64,000 nt of DNA from Rhizobacter sp. Root404 (lineage in GTDB: Bacteria; Pseudomonadota; Gammaproteobacteria; Burkholderiales; Burkholderiaceae_C): positions 124,001 through 188,000 of the forward strand of contig NZ_LMDS01000005.1 of NCBI RefSeq assembly GCF_001425865.1, read 5' to 3'. The notes under the pieces were generated by a model, which saw only the letters and a list, made by a program, of their open reading frames with translations, made no database searches and had not been told where the DNA came from. Positions 1 through 9,257 of the stretch are shown here, in pieces. Within the stretch, counting starts at the first letter, position 1, and each line of letters begins with the position of its first letter. The translations under genes and the position numbers were made by a program.

Positions 1-2076
1 CAGGCGCGCCGCCTGGCCGCCGTTGCGACTCTGCCGCGCCTCGAGCTGCAGCAGCTGCGTGAAACCCAGCACCGCGTTCAGCGGCGTGCGCAGCTCGTGG
101 CTCATGCGCGAGAGGAACTGCGACTTGGCTTCGCTCTCGCGTTCGGCCAGCATCGCCTGCTGGCGGGCCAGTTCGGCGTTCTTCGCCTCGGTGATGTCCC
201 AGTTGACGCCGACGCGGCGCAGCACCTGACCGTTCGCGTCGCGCAGCACCGCCGACCGCGAGGCCAGCCAGCGGCAACGGCCGTCGGGCAGCACGATCCG
301 GAATTCGTAGGCGGTCGTCGCGTCGTCGAGGTTATCGCCGGCCGCGCCGTCGAGGTTGGCCTCCCGGTCGTCCGGATGCACCAGCGCCAGTCGCGTCTCG
401 CGGTCGGGCGCCGTGGGTGCCGGCTCCAGTCCGCGCAGGCGGAACATCTGTTCGTCCCACAGACCCGGGCCGTTGGCACCTTCGATCTCCCAGGTACCGA
501 TGCCGGCGTGGCGGGCGATCAGCGCCGAGCGCTCGCTGACGGCGTGCAGCGCGGCCTGCGCCGCGTGTCGGTCGGTGACGTCCATCGCGATGCCGAACAC
601 GCGCAGCGCCTGCGGGTCGCTGCGGTCGATGTCGCCACGCAGCACGACCCAGCGGATCGACTCGTCGCGGCGCACGGCGCGGAACTCGATCTCGAGCACG
701 CCACGCGCGTCCTTGAGGTAACCCTGCGCCGCTCTGCCGACGCGCGCCATGTCGTCCGGGTGCACGCATTGGCGCAGCCACTCGGCCAGCGTCGGCGGCG
801 GGCGGCCGGGGTCGATGCGGTCGAACAGCTCGTACATCTGCTCGTTCCATTCGGTCTGGATGGTGCCGATGTGGGTGGTCCAGACGCCGACGTGTGCGGC
901 GCGTGCGGCGGACTCGAGCCGGCGCGTCATCTGCTCGGCGTGGCGGGTGCGCTCGACCTGGTCCGTCACGTCGAGCGAGATCCCGACGAACGCCACCGGC
1001 TTGCCGCTCGCATCGCGCTCGACGACGCGCCGCACGAGCATGTGGCGCCACGTGCCGTCCGGCCAGCGGTGGCGGGTCTCGACGTCGACCGGTCCGTCGG
1101 TGTGCAGCGAGTGCACGGCCGAGCCGGCGAGCTTGTGCACATCGTCGGGGTGCGTGTACGAGCGCGCCTCGGCCAACGAGAGGCCGCCTTCGCGGTACGG
1201 GATGCGCAGCACCTTGAAGCCGTGGTCGTTGTAGTGGAGCCGGTCGGTCTGCAGGTCGTGGCGCCAGATCACGATGTCGGCCAGTTCGGCGGCGAGCCGC
1301 AGCTGCGATGAGGCGTGATCGAGGGAGCGGGCCAGCTCGTAGACGGCCGTGTCGTCCATCATGATGCCGAGGGTCCGATCGGGCTGGCCCTGCGGCGAAT
1401 TCTTCACTTCCCATTGCGAGTGCAACCAGCGCAGCTTGCCGTCGGGCTGCACCACCCGGTAGCGCGCGTTGTAGCGCCCGGCGGTGCGCGTGGACTCCTC
1501 GTAGCGTCCGTCGAGCCGGTCATCGGGGTGGACACGCGCGGCCGCCAGCGCGAAGTCGGGCGTGCCGTCCGATGGCGTCATTCCCCAGAAGCCGAACACG
1601 TGGCGGTCCCAGCGACCCTTGCCCGACGGGATCTCGCGTTCCCAGACGCCCAGGCGACCGAACTCCTGCGCCATGTCGAGCAGCTCCGAGAGATGCTGCG
1701 CGCGGGCCGCGAGCTCGTGCTGCCGGGTGGTGTCGCACAAGGTCCAGAGACGCTCGCTGCCGAGCGCGGCCACGCGTGCGTCGACCCAGAGCGCTGCGCC
1801 GCCGACGGCGTGCAGCGCGAGCTCGAACGTGCCGTCGCGGCCGCGCTGCAGCGCGTCGTCCAGGGTCGAGCGGGTCGGCGCGTCGTCGGCCGCGAGGTCG
1901 AGGAGGCTGCCGCCGAATGCCAGGCCGGTCGCGGTGGCGAACGCCGGATTGCACCAGCGCAGTGCGCCGGCCGCATCGGTGAGCGCGAGCAGGTCGTGCG
2001 ATTGACCGCACCACGCGGCGAGCAGCGCTGCGGACGGGGCCGTGTCGGCTTCGAGAGGGGCGCGGCGTTCGGTCAT
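1..2076 (-). CDS. Multi-PAS sensor histidine kinase, 3' part missing (window edge)
   Basis: An open frame of 692 codons runs from an ATG at 2076 to the first base without a stop, so the C-terminal part (catalytic ATPase domain and any receiver domain) lies outside the window. Several successive PAS/PAC units can be read, each ending in a DITE/DVTD-like linker. They are followed by a coiled linker and the H-box SRMSHELRTPLNAVLGF, with the phospho-accepting His at about residue 660. That is the HisKA class typical of hybrid kinases. No membrane segment is visible in the part seen, so it looks like a cytoplasmic multi-input sensor. No clear Shine-Dalgarno precedes the ATG. The signal sensed cannot be told from sequence. 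Confidence 0.85.
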   Translation of the reverse strand, partial: MTERRAPLEADTAPSAALLAAWCGQSHDLLALTDAAGALRWCNPAFATATGLAFGGSLLDLAADDAPTRSTLDDALQRGRDGTFELALHAVGGAALWVDARVAALGSERLWTLCDTTRQHELAARAQHLSELLDMAQEFGRLGVWEREIPSGKGRWDRHVFGFWGMTPSDGTPDFALAAARVHPDDRLDGRYEESTRTAGRYNARYRVVQPDGKLRWLHSQWEVKNSPQGQPDRTLGIMMDDTAVYELARSLDHASSQLRLAAELADIVIWRHDLQTDRLHYNDHGFKVLRIPYREGGLSLAEARSYTHPDDVHKLAGSAVHSLHTDGPVDVETRHRWPDGTWRHMLVRRVVERDASGKPVAFVGISLDVTDQVERTRHAEQMTRRLESAARAAHVGVWTTHIGTIQTEWNEQMYELFDRIDPGRPPPTLAEWLRQCVHPDDMARVGRAAQGYLKDARGVLEIEFRAVRRDESIRWVVLRGDIDRSDPQALRVFGIAMDVTDRHAAQAALHAVSERSALIARHAGIGTWEIEGANGPGLWDEQMFRLRGLEPAPTAPDRETRLALVHPDDREANLDGAAGDNLDDATTAYEFRIVLPDGRCRWLASRSAVLRDANGQVLRRVGVNWDITEAKNAELARQQAMLAERESEAKSQFLSRMSHELRTPLNAVLGFTQLLQLEARQSRNGGQAARL

Positions 2077-2219
2077 GGAGGGCAGCGGCAGCCGCTGCGT
2101 CGCCCGCTGCGACGCTGGTCTGCCGGGACGCCAGTCTAGTCCGGCCGCCGCCCGGCCAGGCGCCGATCAGCGCCGGGAAAACGCCACTGGCGCGCGATTT
2201 GCCGCCCGCGCGCGGGCGC

Positions 2220-3251
<1,032 letters not shown>

Positions 3252-3338
3252 GTCTTGTCTCCGTGGAATGGGCTGCGCATCTTAGATCGCCCGATGCATG
3301 CGCCAAGTCACCCACGCGACGGACGCGGCAGGCGTAAA

Positions 3339-3362
3339 AAAACCGCGGGAGACCGCGGTTTT
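3339..3362 (-). terminator. Rho-independent terminator of the cold-shock gene
   Basis: A perfect 10-bp inverted repeat (AAAACCGCGG / CCGCGGTTTT, GAGA loop on the plus strand) lies 31 bp past the cold-shock stop codon. On the minus strand it is followed by a run of T. It should also insulate the oxidoreductase downstream. Confidence 0.85.
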
Positions 3363-3392
3363 CTTGGTGCGGGGCTCGCGCCCTGCGGGGGT

Positions 3393-3602
3393 TTACAGCA
3401 CGCGAATGTTCGCGGCTTGCAGGCCCTTCTGGCCTTGCTTGACTTCGAATTCGACGCGCTGGTTTTCCAGCAGGGTCTTGAAGCCATTGCCCTGGATGTC
3501 ACGGAAGTGGGCGAACAGGTCAGCGCCGCCCGCGTCTTGAGCGATGAAGCCGAAGCCCTTGCTCTCGTTGAACCACTTCACGGTACCGGTTTGGGTCGTC
3601 AT
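3393..3602 (-). CDS. Cold-shock protein, CspA family
   Basis: A 69-residue single cold-shock domain protein, the usual length. RNP1 is intact (KGFGFI, residues 15-20). RNP2 reads LFAHF where most family members have VFVHF. The role is binding single-stranded RNA/DNA and melting RNA secondary structure in the cytoplasm. A good Shine-Dalgarno (AGGATAG) precedes the ATG at 3602. The preceding 100 bases or so are A/T-richer than the surroundings, as expected for a csp 5' leader, and a strong terminator follows. Several csp paralogues are usual in Burkholderiales, so no specific letter is assigned. Confidence 0.95.
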   Translation of the reverse strand: MTTQTGTVKWFNESKGFGFIAQDAGGADLFAHFRDIQGNGFKTLLENQRVEFEVKQGQKGLQAANIRVL

Positions 3603-3873
3603 GGAAAACTATCCTATCTATTTTCAAATAATGCGCGGCACATGCAGCGCATGCAGCAACACTCAAGAAACGATCAGGGGGGATTTCTAACGACGCCCAC
3701 CGCGGAACCGCGACAGGTAGGGGGAAGAATCTCGTACAACCACTGTCTTGCGTATAACTGTGGGGCGAATGTACACGAAAAGAACGGCGGCCGCGCCATC
3801 CCCGTGGATGCCCATGCGCTGCAAGCGTGCGGTCTGTGGTCCAGAATCGACAACGATGCCACAGGAGAACCGC

Positions 3874-4329
3874 TTGACACACCACTGGAAGCACGATGGC
3901 GTGCGCGTGATCGGCGCCGATTCGCTCGACCCCAACACCGCGCAGACGCCCGGCATGGACCGCAAGGCGGCGATCAACTTCGCGCGCGTCGGTGCCAACA
4001 AGCTTTGGGCGGGCACCGTCCACATCCACCCCGATGCCAAGACCGGCGCGCACCACCACGGCCCGCTCGAGAGCGTGATCTACGTCGTGAAGGGCCGCGC
4101 GCGGATGCGCTGGGGCGACGCGCTCGAGTTCACCGCCGAAGCCGGGCCGGGCGACTTCATCTACGTGCCGCCGTTCGTGCCGCACCAGGAGATCAACGCC
4201 AGCGCGACCGAGGTGCTCGAATGCGTGCTGGTCCGCAGCGATGGCGAGGCCGTCGCGGTGAACCTGGACATCGCGCCGGTCGAGAAGCCCGAGTCCGTCA
4301 AGTGGATCGACCCGACGCATCCGGCATGA
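3874..4329 (+). CDS. Cupin-domain protein
   Basis: A small single-domain cupin of about 151 residues. Motif 1 is GAHHHGPLESVIYVV and motif 2 is PGDFIYVPPFVPHQ, giving a three-His/one-Glu metal site. The open frame extends to an ATG at 3748 but those extra residues do not resemble the family. The TTG at 3874 has a well-placed GGAG at 3864-3867 and begins MTHHWKHDGV, so it is preferred; an ATG at 3856 is the alternative. Its stop overlaps the next gene's start (ATGA at 4326-4329), so the two are probably coupled. The enzymatic activity is unknown; the cupin fold covers dioxygenases, isomerases and sugar-binding proteins. Confidence 0.8.
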   Translation: MTHHWKHDGVRVIGADSLDPNTAQTPGMDRKAAINFARVGANKLWAGTVHIHPDAKTGAHHHGPLESVIYVVKGRARMRWGDALEFTAEAGPGDFIYVPPFVPHQEINASATEVLECVLVRSDGEAVAVNLDIAPVEKPESVKWIDPTHPA

Positions 4330-5333
4330 GGACACTGACACTGTCGGTGCTGGACCAGTCCGTCTCGGTCGCCGGCAGCACCGAGGACGCCGCGATCCGC
4401 GACACGCTGGACCTGGCGCAGCACTGCGAGCGTCTCGGCTATGCGCGCTTCTGGGTCAGCGAGCATCACGGCCTGCCGACCATCATCGGCAGCGCGCCCG
4501 AGATCCTGATGGCGGCGATCGCCGCACGCACGACCCGCATCCGGATCGGCAGTGCCGGCGTGATGCTGCCGCACTACAGCGCGCTGAAAGTGGCCGAGCA
4601 GTTCCGCGTGCTGGAGGCGCTCGCACCGGGACGGATCGACCTCGGCGTCGGCCGCGCGCCGGGCGGCGACATGCGCACCGCGCGCGCGCTGAACCCGAAC
4701 GCGCACGCCGCGGCCGATCAGTTCCCCGAGCAGGTGCGCGACCTGCAGGCGTGGACGTCTCTGCCCGCGCACCAGGGCATCGCGGCGCACCCGCACGGGC
4801 CGCATGCGCCCGCGGTCTGGATCCTCGGCAGCTCGAACTACGGTGCCCAACTCGCCGCGCACTTCGGCCTGCCATATGCCTACGCGTATTTCTTCATCGA
4901 CGGGCAGGGGGCGGACGAGGCACTCGCGCTGTACCGACGCCTGTACCGGCCGAGCGAACGCCACCCGGAGCCGCAGGCCACCGTGTGCGTCTGGGCGCTC
5001 GCCGCGGACACGCACGAGGCGGCCGCACACCACGCGCTCGGCCGCGAGCGCTGGCGCGTCGACCGCGCGCGCGGCGTGCTCGGCCCGCTGCAGGCGCCCG
5101 AGGCGATCGCGCGCCGCGGCTTCACGCCCGACGAGTGGCCGACGGTCGAGGCGATGCGCGCGAAGGCGTTCGTCGGCACCGGCGCCGAGGTCGGTGCGCA
5201 GCTGCGTGACCTGGCGGACGAACTGCAACTCGACGAGATCGTGATCAACACCTGGGCGCACGACCCGGCGGTTCGCCGCACGTCCTATGCGCTGCTCGCG
5301 CACGAGTTCGGGCTCGAAGGGTCGTCGCGATGA
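4326..5333 (+). CDS. LLM-class flavin-dependent monooxygenase (YhbW-like)
   Basis: A 335-residue bacterial-luciferase-like TIM-barrel oxidoreductase. It shows the family features LSVLDQSV near the start, RFWVSEHHG, the GSAGVMLPHYSALKVAEQF segment and DLGVGRAPGGD. Members use FMNH2 (less often F420) to oxidise small organic substrates. Its length matches the YhbW/LuxA-like group. The start overlaps the cupin stop (ATGA) and its own stop overlaps the start of the S4 protein, giving a three-gene coupled operon. The substrate cannot be inferred. Confidence 0.9.
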   Translation: MRTLTLSVLDQSVSVAGSTEDAAIRDTLDLAQHCERLGYARFWVSEHHGLPTIIGSAPEILMAAIAARTTRIRIGSAGVMLPHYSALKVAEQFRVLEALAPGRIDLGVGRAPGGDMRTARALNPNAHAAADQFPEQVRDLQAWTSLPAHQGIAAHPHGPHAPAVWILGSSNYGAQLAAHFGLPYAYAYFFIDGQGADEALALYRRLYRPSERHPEPQATVCVWALAADTHEAAAHHALGRERWRVDRARGVLGPLQAPEAIARRGFTPDEWPTVEAMRAKAFVGTGAEVGAQLRDLADELQLDEIVINTWAHDPAVRRTSYALLAHEFGLEGSSR

Positions 5334-5554
5334 ACCTGATCGACTTTCCCCTGCGCGGCGAGCACATCACGCTCGACGCGCTGCTCAAGGCCACCGGCCT
5401 CGCGCCCAGCGGCGGTATCGCGAAGATGATGGTGGCCGACGGCCTCGTGCAGGTCGACGGGCGCGACGAGCTGCGCAAGACCTGCAAGATCCGCGCGGGC
5501 CAGGTCGTCAGCCTGGCCGGCGCGCGGATCAAGGTGCTGTCGGCGCCAGGCTGA
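5330..5554 (+). CDS. S4-domain RNA-binding protein (YbcJ-like)
   Basis: A 74-residue protein made almost wholly of one S4 RNA-binding fold: LDALLKATGLAPSGGIAKMM, then a GLVQVDGR turn and a VVSLAGARIKVL strand. This matches the small YbcJ family thought to bind structured RNA. The ATG overlaps the preceding stop by four bases (ATGA). It converges on the gene at 5567 with only 12 bases between stops. Confidence 0.88.
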   Translation: MNLIDFPLRGEHITLDALLKATGLAPSGGIAKMMVADGLVQVDGRDELRKTCKIRAGQVVSLAGARIKVLSAPG

Positions 5555-5566
5555 GCGGCCGGTGCG

Positions 5567-8431
5567 TCACGGCTTGGCGCCGAGGCGCTCGAGCTCGAAG
5601 CCGGCCGCGGCGTGCTCGACCGCGCGCGTGATGCCTTGCGCCCGCGCCTTGGCGAAGGACTCACGCGCCTTGTCGGGCTGGTTCGACCCGAGTTGCGCCT
5701 CGCCGATGTAGAACCAACCCTCGGCCAGCGCCAGTTCGCGGTCGTCGCCGTCCTTGCGTGCCATCACCTCGAGCAATTGCTCCGGCCCCAGCCGATCGGC
5801 GACCAGCGCGATCGCCGGCCGCGGCCAGGCGCCTGTCGGATCGGCCACGGCGGCAAGGGACGCGGGAAGCGCCTGGCCGGCGCGCTGCAGCGAGAGCGCT
5901 TGCCAGAGCCGCGCATAGGCCTGGTCGTTCGCGTCGGCGCGGTCGGTCGCGGCTTTGGCGAAATCCTGCGCCGCGGCATCGAAGCGGCCCTCGAAGAAGC
6001 GCGCGTGCCCGCGGCGGTAGTAGGCGTCGGCGGCACTGTGGCCGAGCGCGAGCGCCTTGCCGTAGTCGGTGGCGGCGGCGGCGAACTCGCCGCGGGCCCA
6101 GTTGGCGTTGCCCTGGCAGAACCACACGGCGCCGGCCGCGGGTGCCTGGCGCACCGCTTCCTGCGCGTCCTTGTAAGCCTCGGCCGGTTGGCCGAGTTCG
6201 GCCTGCGCGTCGGCACGCAGGCACAGCGCCTGGGCCAGGTCCTCGCCACCGAGCTGGCCGCCGGCGATCGCCTTGCTGCTGCGCTCGATGCTGGCCTGCG
6301 CTCGCGTGCGTAGGTTGTCCTGCAGCGTCTTGCGACCGATGCCAAGGAAGCCGCCGTCCTTGACCTGGTTGCGCGCGACGACCATCGCGCCGCCGATCGC
6401 GCTCTCCATCGCCCGCGCGTCCGTCATCATCGCCGGCACGTCCTTCGCCGGCACCGCCGGGCTCGAGGTCTCGAAACGCAGATGGGCGCGCGCGACATTG
6501 CCGCGGAAGCTGCGTGTCACGTCGGCGTTGAAGCCCGCATTGCTCAGCCGCAGCGTGGTCGGCTCGACGATCGCGCCGACGCTGGCCGGCCATTGCATCT
6601 CGGCGCTGTACAACACCGTCAACGGGAAGCCCGGCAGCGCCAGCGGGAAGTTGCGGGTGGTCGACGGGGGCGCCGCGATCGTGCCCTGCATGTTGGCCGG
6701 CAAGAAGCGCATCACCCAATTGCCGTCGGTCGCAGTCGCGAGCTTCGGTACCTTGAAGCGGGCGAGGATCGTCACGCGGTTCTGCTCGGGCTCGTCGCGC
6801 AATTCCGGCGTGCCGACGATCGTGATGCCGGGGTAGCGTCGCTCCAGGCCGGTCAACAGCACGCGCTGCATGCGCTGCGCATCCACGCGCGCGAGCCCGA
6901 GCCGCAGCGATTCGGCGGCCAGGCCGTTGAACTGCTGCTGCATCTCGAGTTCGCCGTCCTCGCCGAACGCGTCGAGCTTGAAGCGCTCGGTCAGCTCGCT
7001 TCTGAAGATGTCGCGCCGGTTCGGCGAGCGCACGGTCGACAACGCGGTGGTCTCGCGCGGATCGATCACCAGCACGCTCGCTTCCTCGAGGCCCTGGCCC
7101 ATGCGGTCGAGCGCGCCGCGCTGGCCGAGCCGCGTCGGATCGAGGTAGTAGTCGCGCCCGTCCAGGCGCGCCTGCACGACCACGTGGTCGAACGCGGTCG
7201 CCGAGGCGAGCACCTTGCTCGGCCCTTGCGGCGCGCCCAGCGACGCCAGCACGGCCCGCGCCGGAATACCCAGCGACTGCAGGACGCGCATCAGCAGGAA
7301 CGACTTGTCCTTGCAATCGCCGTAGCGGTTGCGCAGCACTTCCGCCGGGGTGTGTGGCCGGTGCGAACTCTCGCCGAGCGACACGGAGTAGTAGCGGATC
7401 TCCGATTGCACCCACTGCAGCGCCTGCGACGCCTGGTCGGCGCGCGAGGGCAGGCGCTGCAGGCGTTGCAGCAGCGGCGTCAACTCGGGCGGCAGCACGG
7501 CATCGGTGGCGAAGAGGCCGTCGGCCCAGCGCGCCACCTCGGCCCAGTCGGCAAATTCGCTGAATTGAAGCCAGCGCAGCGGCACCGTGCCGCGTGGCAA
7601 CAGCGGCTCAAGCTCGACGCCGGCCATCTCGCGCTCCTCGAAGCGCAGTCGCCGCATGCCGCCACGCGTCGTGATCTCCGGGGCGATGGTCGAGACAGCG
7701 CCGTCGCCGATCCACTTCCATTGCACCGTGCGCGCTTCGGGCAGGTTGAGCGTGACGCGGCGCGTCTGCACCGGTACCGTGCGCTGCCACGGCACGCCTT
7801 GGGCATAGCGCCCGCCGAAGATCGGGTTGGCGCCCTCGATCGAGTACTGCAACAGCAGCGTGTCGCCGACGCGCACGTCGGGCAGCAGCAGGCTCGCTGT
7901 GATCACGCCGCTGTAGATGCCCTGCTCGAGCCCGGCCTCGCGCTGCAGGAAGCGCACCGGCGCCGTTGCGGTGTGGTCGATGAGTTGGTCGCCGCGCTGC
8001 AGCGCGACCTTGTGCAGCACCAGCCGCTGGTATTGCGGAATGAACTGGATCGAGGCCTGGCCGATCTGCCCGAGCACGCTGGCGTCGTTGGCCTGCTGGG
8101 CGATGTTGACCAGCGTGACGGGCGTCTCGGCGACCATCAGGTGCGTGTCGTCGAGGCGCAGCGTCAACGCGCGGCGCGGCCCGCTCGGCTGTGCGGGCAG
8201 CGGCAGCAGGTCGGCCCACGCCGGTACCGGCAGGCCGCGCGCGAACGACGCGGCGGTGACCGAGACCTCCTTCAGCGGCGTCTCGGCCGGAGCGGACGCG
8301 GGCGATGCCGGCGCCTGCGCGCCGGCATGCAGCGCCAGCAGCAAGGCGATCGCGCCGGCGGCGCAACGCAGAAACGGACGGATCGATGGCAAGGTGCGGG
8401 CCCCGGCAGCGGTGGTCGTCGATTGAAGCAC
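5567..8431 (-). CDS. Exported DUF3857 / transglutaminase-like / TPR protein
   Basis: A 954-residue protein with a signal peptide (hydrophobic core AAGAIALLLALHAGAQA, residues 24-40), so periplasmic or outer-membrane facing. Residues of about 60-290 form a DUF3857 domain. Residues 330-440 are transglutaminase-like with an intact triad: Cys373 in RYGDCKDKS, His416 in TAFDHVVV, Asp431 in YYLDPT. A beta-rich domain follows, then TPR-like repeats in the last 250 residues (for example SAADAYYRRGHARFFEGRFDAAAQDF, read here as motif extent 6000-6080). The start codon is GTG. The family is common in environmental bacteria but the substrate is unknown; peptide hydrolysis or cross-linking is possible. 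Divergent from the dioxygenase at 8520. Confidence 0.88.
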   Translation of the reverse strand: MLQSTTTAAGARTLPSIRPFLRCAAGAIALLLALHAGAQAPASPASAPAETPLKEVSVTAASFARGLPVPAWADLLPLPAQPSGPRRALTLRLDDTHLMVAETPVTLVNIAQQANDASVLGQIGQASIQFIPQYQRLVLHKVALQRGDQLIDHTATAPVRFLQREAGLEQGIYSGVITASLLLPDVRVGDTLLLQYSIEGANPIFGGRYAQGVPWQRTVPVQTRRVTLNLPEARTVQWKWIGDGAVSTIAPEITTRGGMRRLRFEEREMAGVELEPLLPRGTVPLRWLQFSEFADWAEVARWADGLFATDAVLPPELTPLLQRLQRLPSRADQASQALQWVQSEIRYYSVSLGESSHRPHTPAEVLRNRYGDCKDKSFLLMRVLQSLGIPARAVLASLGAPQGPSKVLASATAFDHVVVQARLDGRDYYLDPTRLGQRGALDRMGQGLEEASVLVIDPRETTALSTVRSPNRRDIFRSELTERFKLDAFGEDGELEMQQQFNGLAAESLRLGLARVDAQRMQRVLLTGLERRYPGITIVGTPELRDEPEQNRVTILARFKVPKLATATDGNWVMRFLPANMQGTIAAPPSTTRNFPLALPGFPLTVLYSAEMQWPASVGAIVEPTTLRLSNAGFNADVTRSFRGNVARAHLRFETSSPAVPAKDVPAMMTDARAMESAIGGAMVVARNQVKDGGFLGIGRKTLQDNLRTRAQASIERSSKAIAGGQLGGEDLAQALCLRADAQAELGQPAEAYKDAQEAVRQAPAAGAVWFCQGNANWARGEFAAAATDYGKALALGHSAADAYYRRGHARFFEGRFDAAAQDFAKAATDRADANDQAYARLWQALSLQRAGQALPASLAAVADPTGAWPRPAIALVADRLGPEQLLEVMARKDGDDRELALAEGWFYIGEAQLGSNQPDKARESFAKARAQGITRAVEHAAAGFELERLGAKP

Positions 8432-8519
8432 AGGGCCCGCGCGGCCGGTCTCGGCGCGTGCCTGCCGGGCCCGACGCGACGGCCGCGCATGCCACCAAAG
8501 TCACGGCATCATTCGGGTC

Positions 8520-9257
8520 ATGACGATGCTGCTGAGCCCTCCGCTGACCCCGCCCACCGAACTCGACAACGCGCTGCGCGACACGGGCCGGGCCGTGCTC
8601 GACGCGACCTCGCTGCGGGCGCTGCTGCCGGCGCGCGCGGATGAACTCGACGCGCTGCGTCCCTCGTGGGACGACCTGCCGCCCGACGGTCACCTGCGCG
8701 ACGGTGGCCGCTACCGGCGGCGGCGGCACTCGTGCTTTGTCGTCGAGGGCATGGCCGTCACCCCCGTGCCGCATCGCGCGCACTGGCAGCCGGTCGAGTA
8801 CAACGCGCTGCACGGCGGGCTCGAGCGCTGGTTCGAGCCGATGGCGCCCGAGGTCGTCGCGCAGCCGGTCTGGGGGCGCCTGCTGGTCGCGTTGAGCGCG
8901 CGCTGCAGCGCACTGAAAGGCAACCAGCCGTGGTACGTCGAGGCACACCAGTTCCGCATCGACACCACCGACGGCATCGGCCGCCCGACGCCGGAGGGCG
9001 CGCACCGCGACGGCGTCGACCTGGTCGCGGTGCTGCTGGTCGATCGCGAGGGCATCAAGGGCGGCGAGACGCGGGTGTTCGATTCCGACGGCCCGGCCGG
9101 CCTGCGCTTCACGATGAGCGAGCCGTGGACGACGCTGCTGCTCGACGACACGCGCGTCATCCACGAGAGCACGCCGATCCAGCCGCTCGCCACAGGCGGC
9201 CACCGCGACACCCTGGTGCTGACGTTCCGCGCCGGCGGCTTCCAGGGGCCTACTTGA
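8520..9257 (+). CDS. 2OG-Fe(II) dioxygenase (amino-acid hydroxylase family, BsmA/IDO-like)
   Basis: A 245-residue protein of the PF10014 2-oxoglutarate/Fe dioxygenase family, which includes free-amino-acid hydroxylases such as L-isoleucine 4-hydroxylase. The metal triad is visible: His162-x-Asp164 (GAHRDGVD) and His215 (VIHESTPI), with Arg229 (GHRDTLVL) as the likely 2-oxoglutarate salt-bridge residue. The probable role is hydroxylation of a free amino acid or related small acid in the cytoplasm; the substrate is inferred only at family level. The 3' end overlaps the convergent S9 peptidase gene by 8 bp. Confidence 0.85.
   Translation: MTMLLSPPLTPPTELDNALRDTGRAVLDATSLRALLPARADELDALRPSWDDLPPDGHLRDGGRYRRRRHSCFVVEGMAVTPVPHRAHWQPVEYNALHGGLERWFEPMAPEVVAQPVWGRLLVALSARCSALKGNQPWYVEAHQFRIDTTDGIGRPTPEGAHRDGVDLVAVLLVDREGIKGGETRVFDSDGPAGLRFTMSEPWTTLLLDDTRVIHESTPIQPLATGGHRDTLVLTFRAGGFQGPT

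Noticed and set aside
6482..8644. 720-codon open frame on the plus strand
   Set aside because: Antisense to the DUF3857 protein and runs into the dioxygenase gene in a different frame; no recognisable features.
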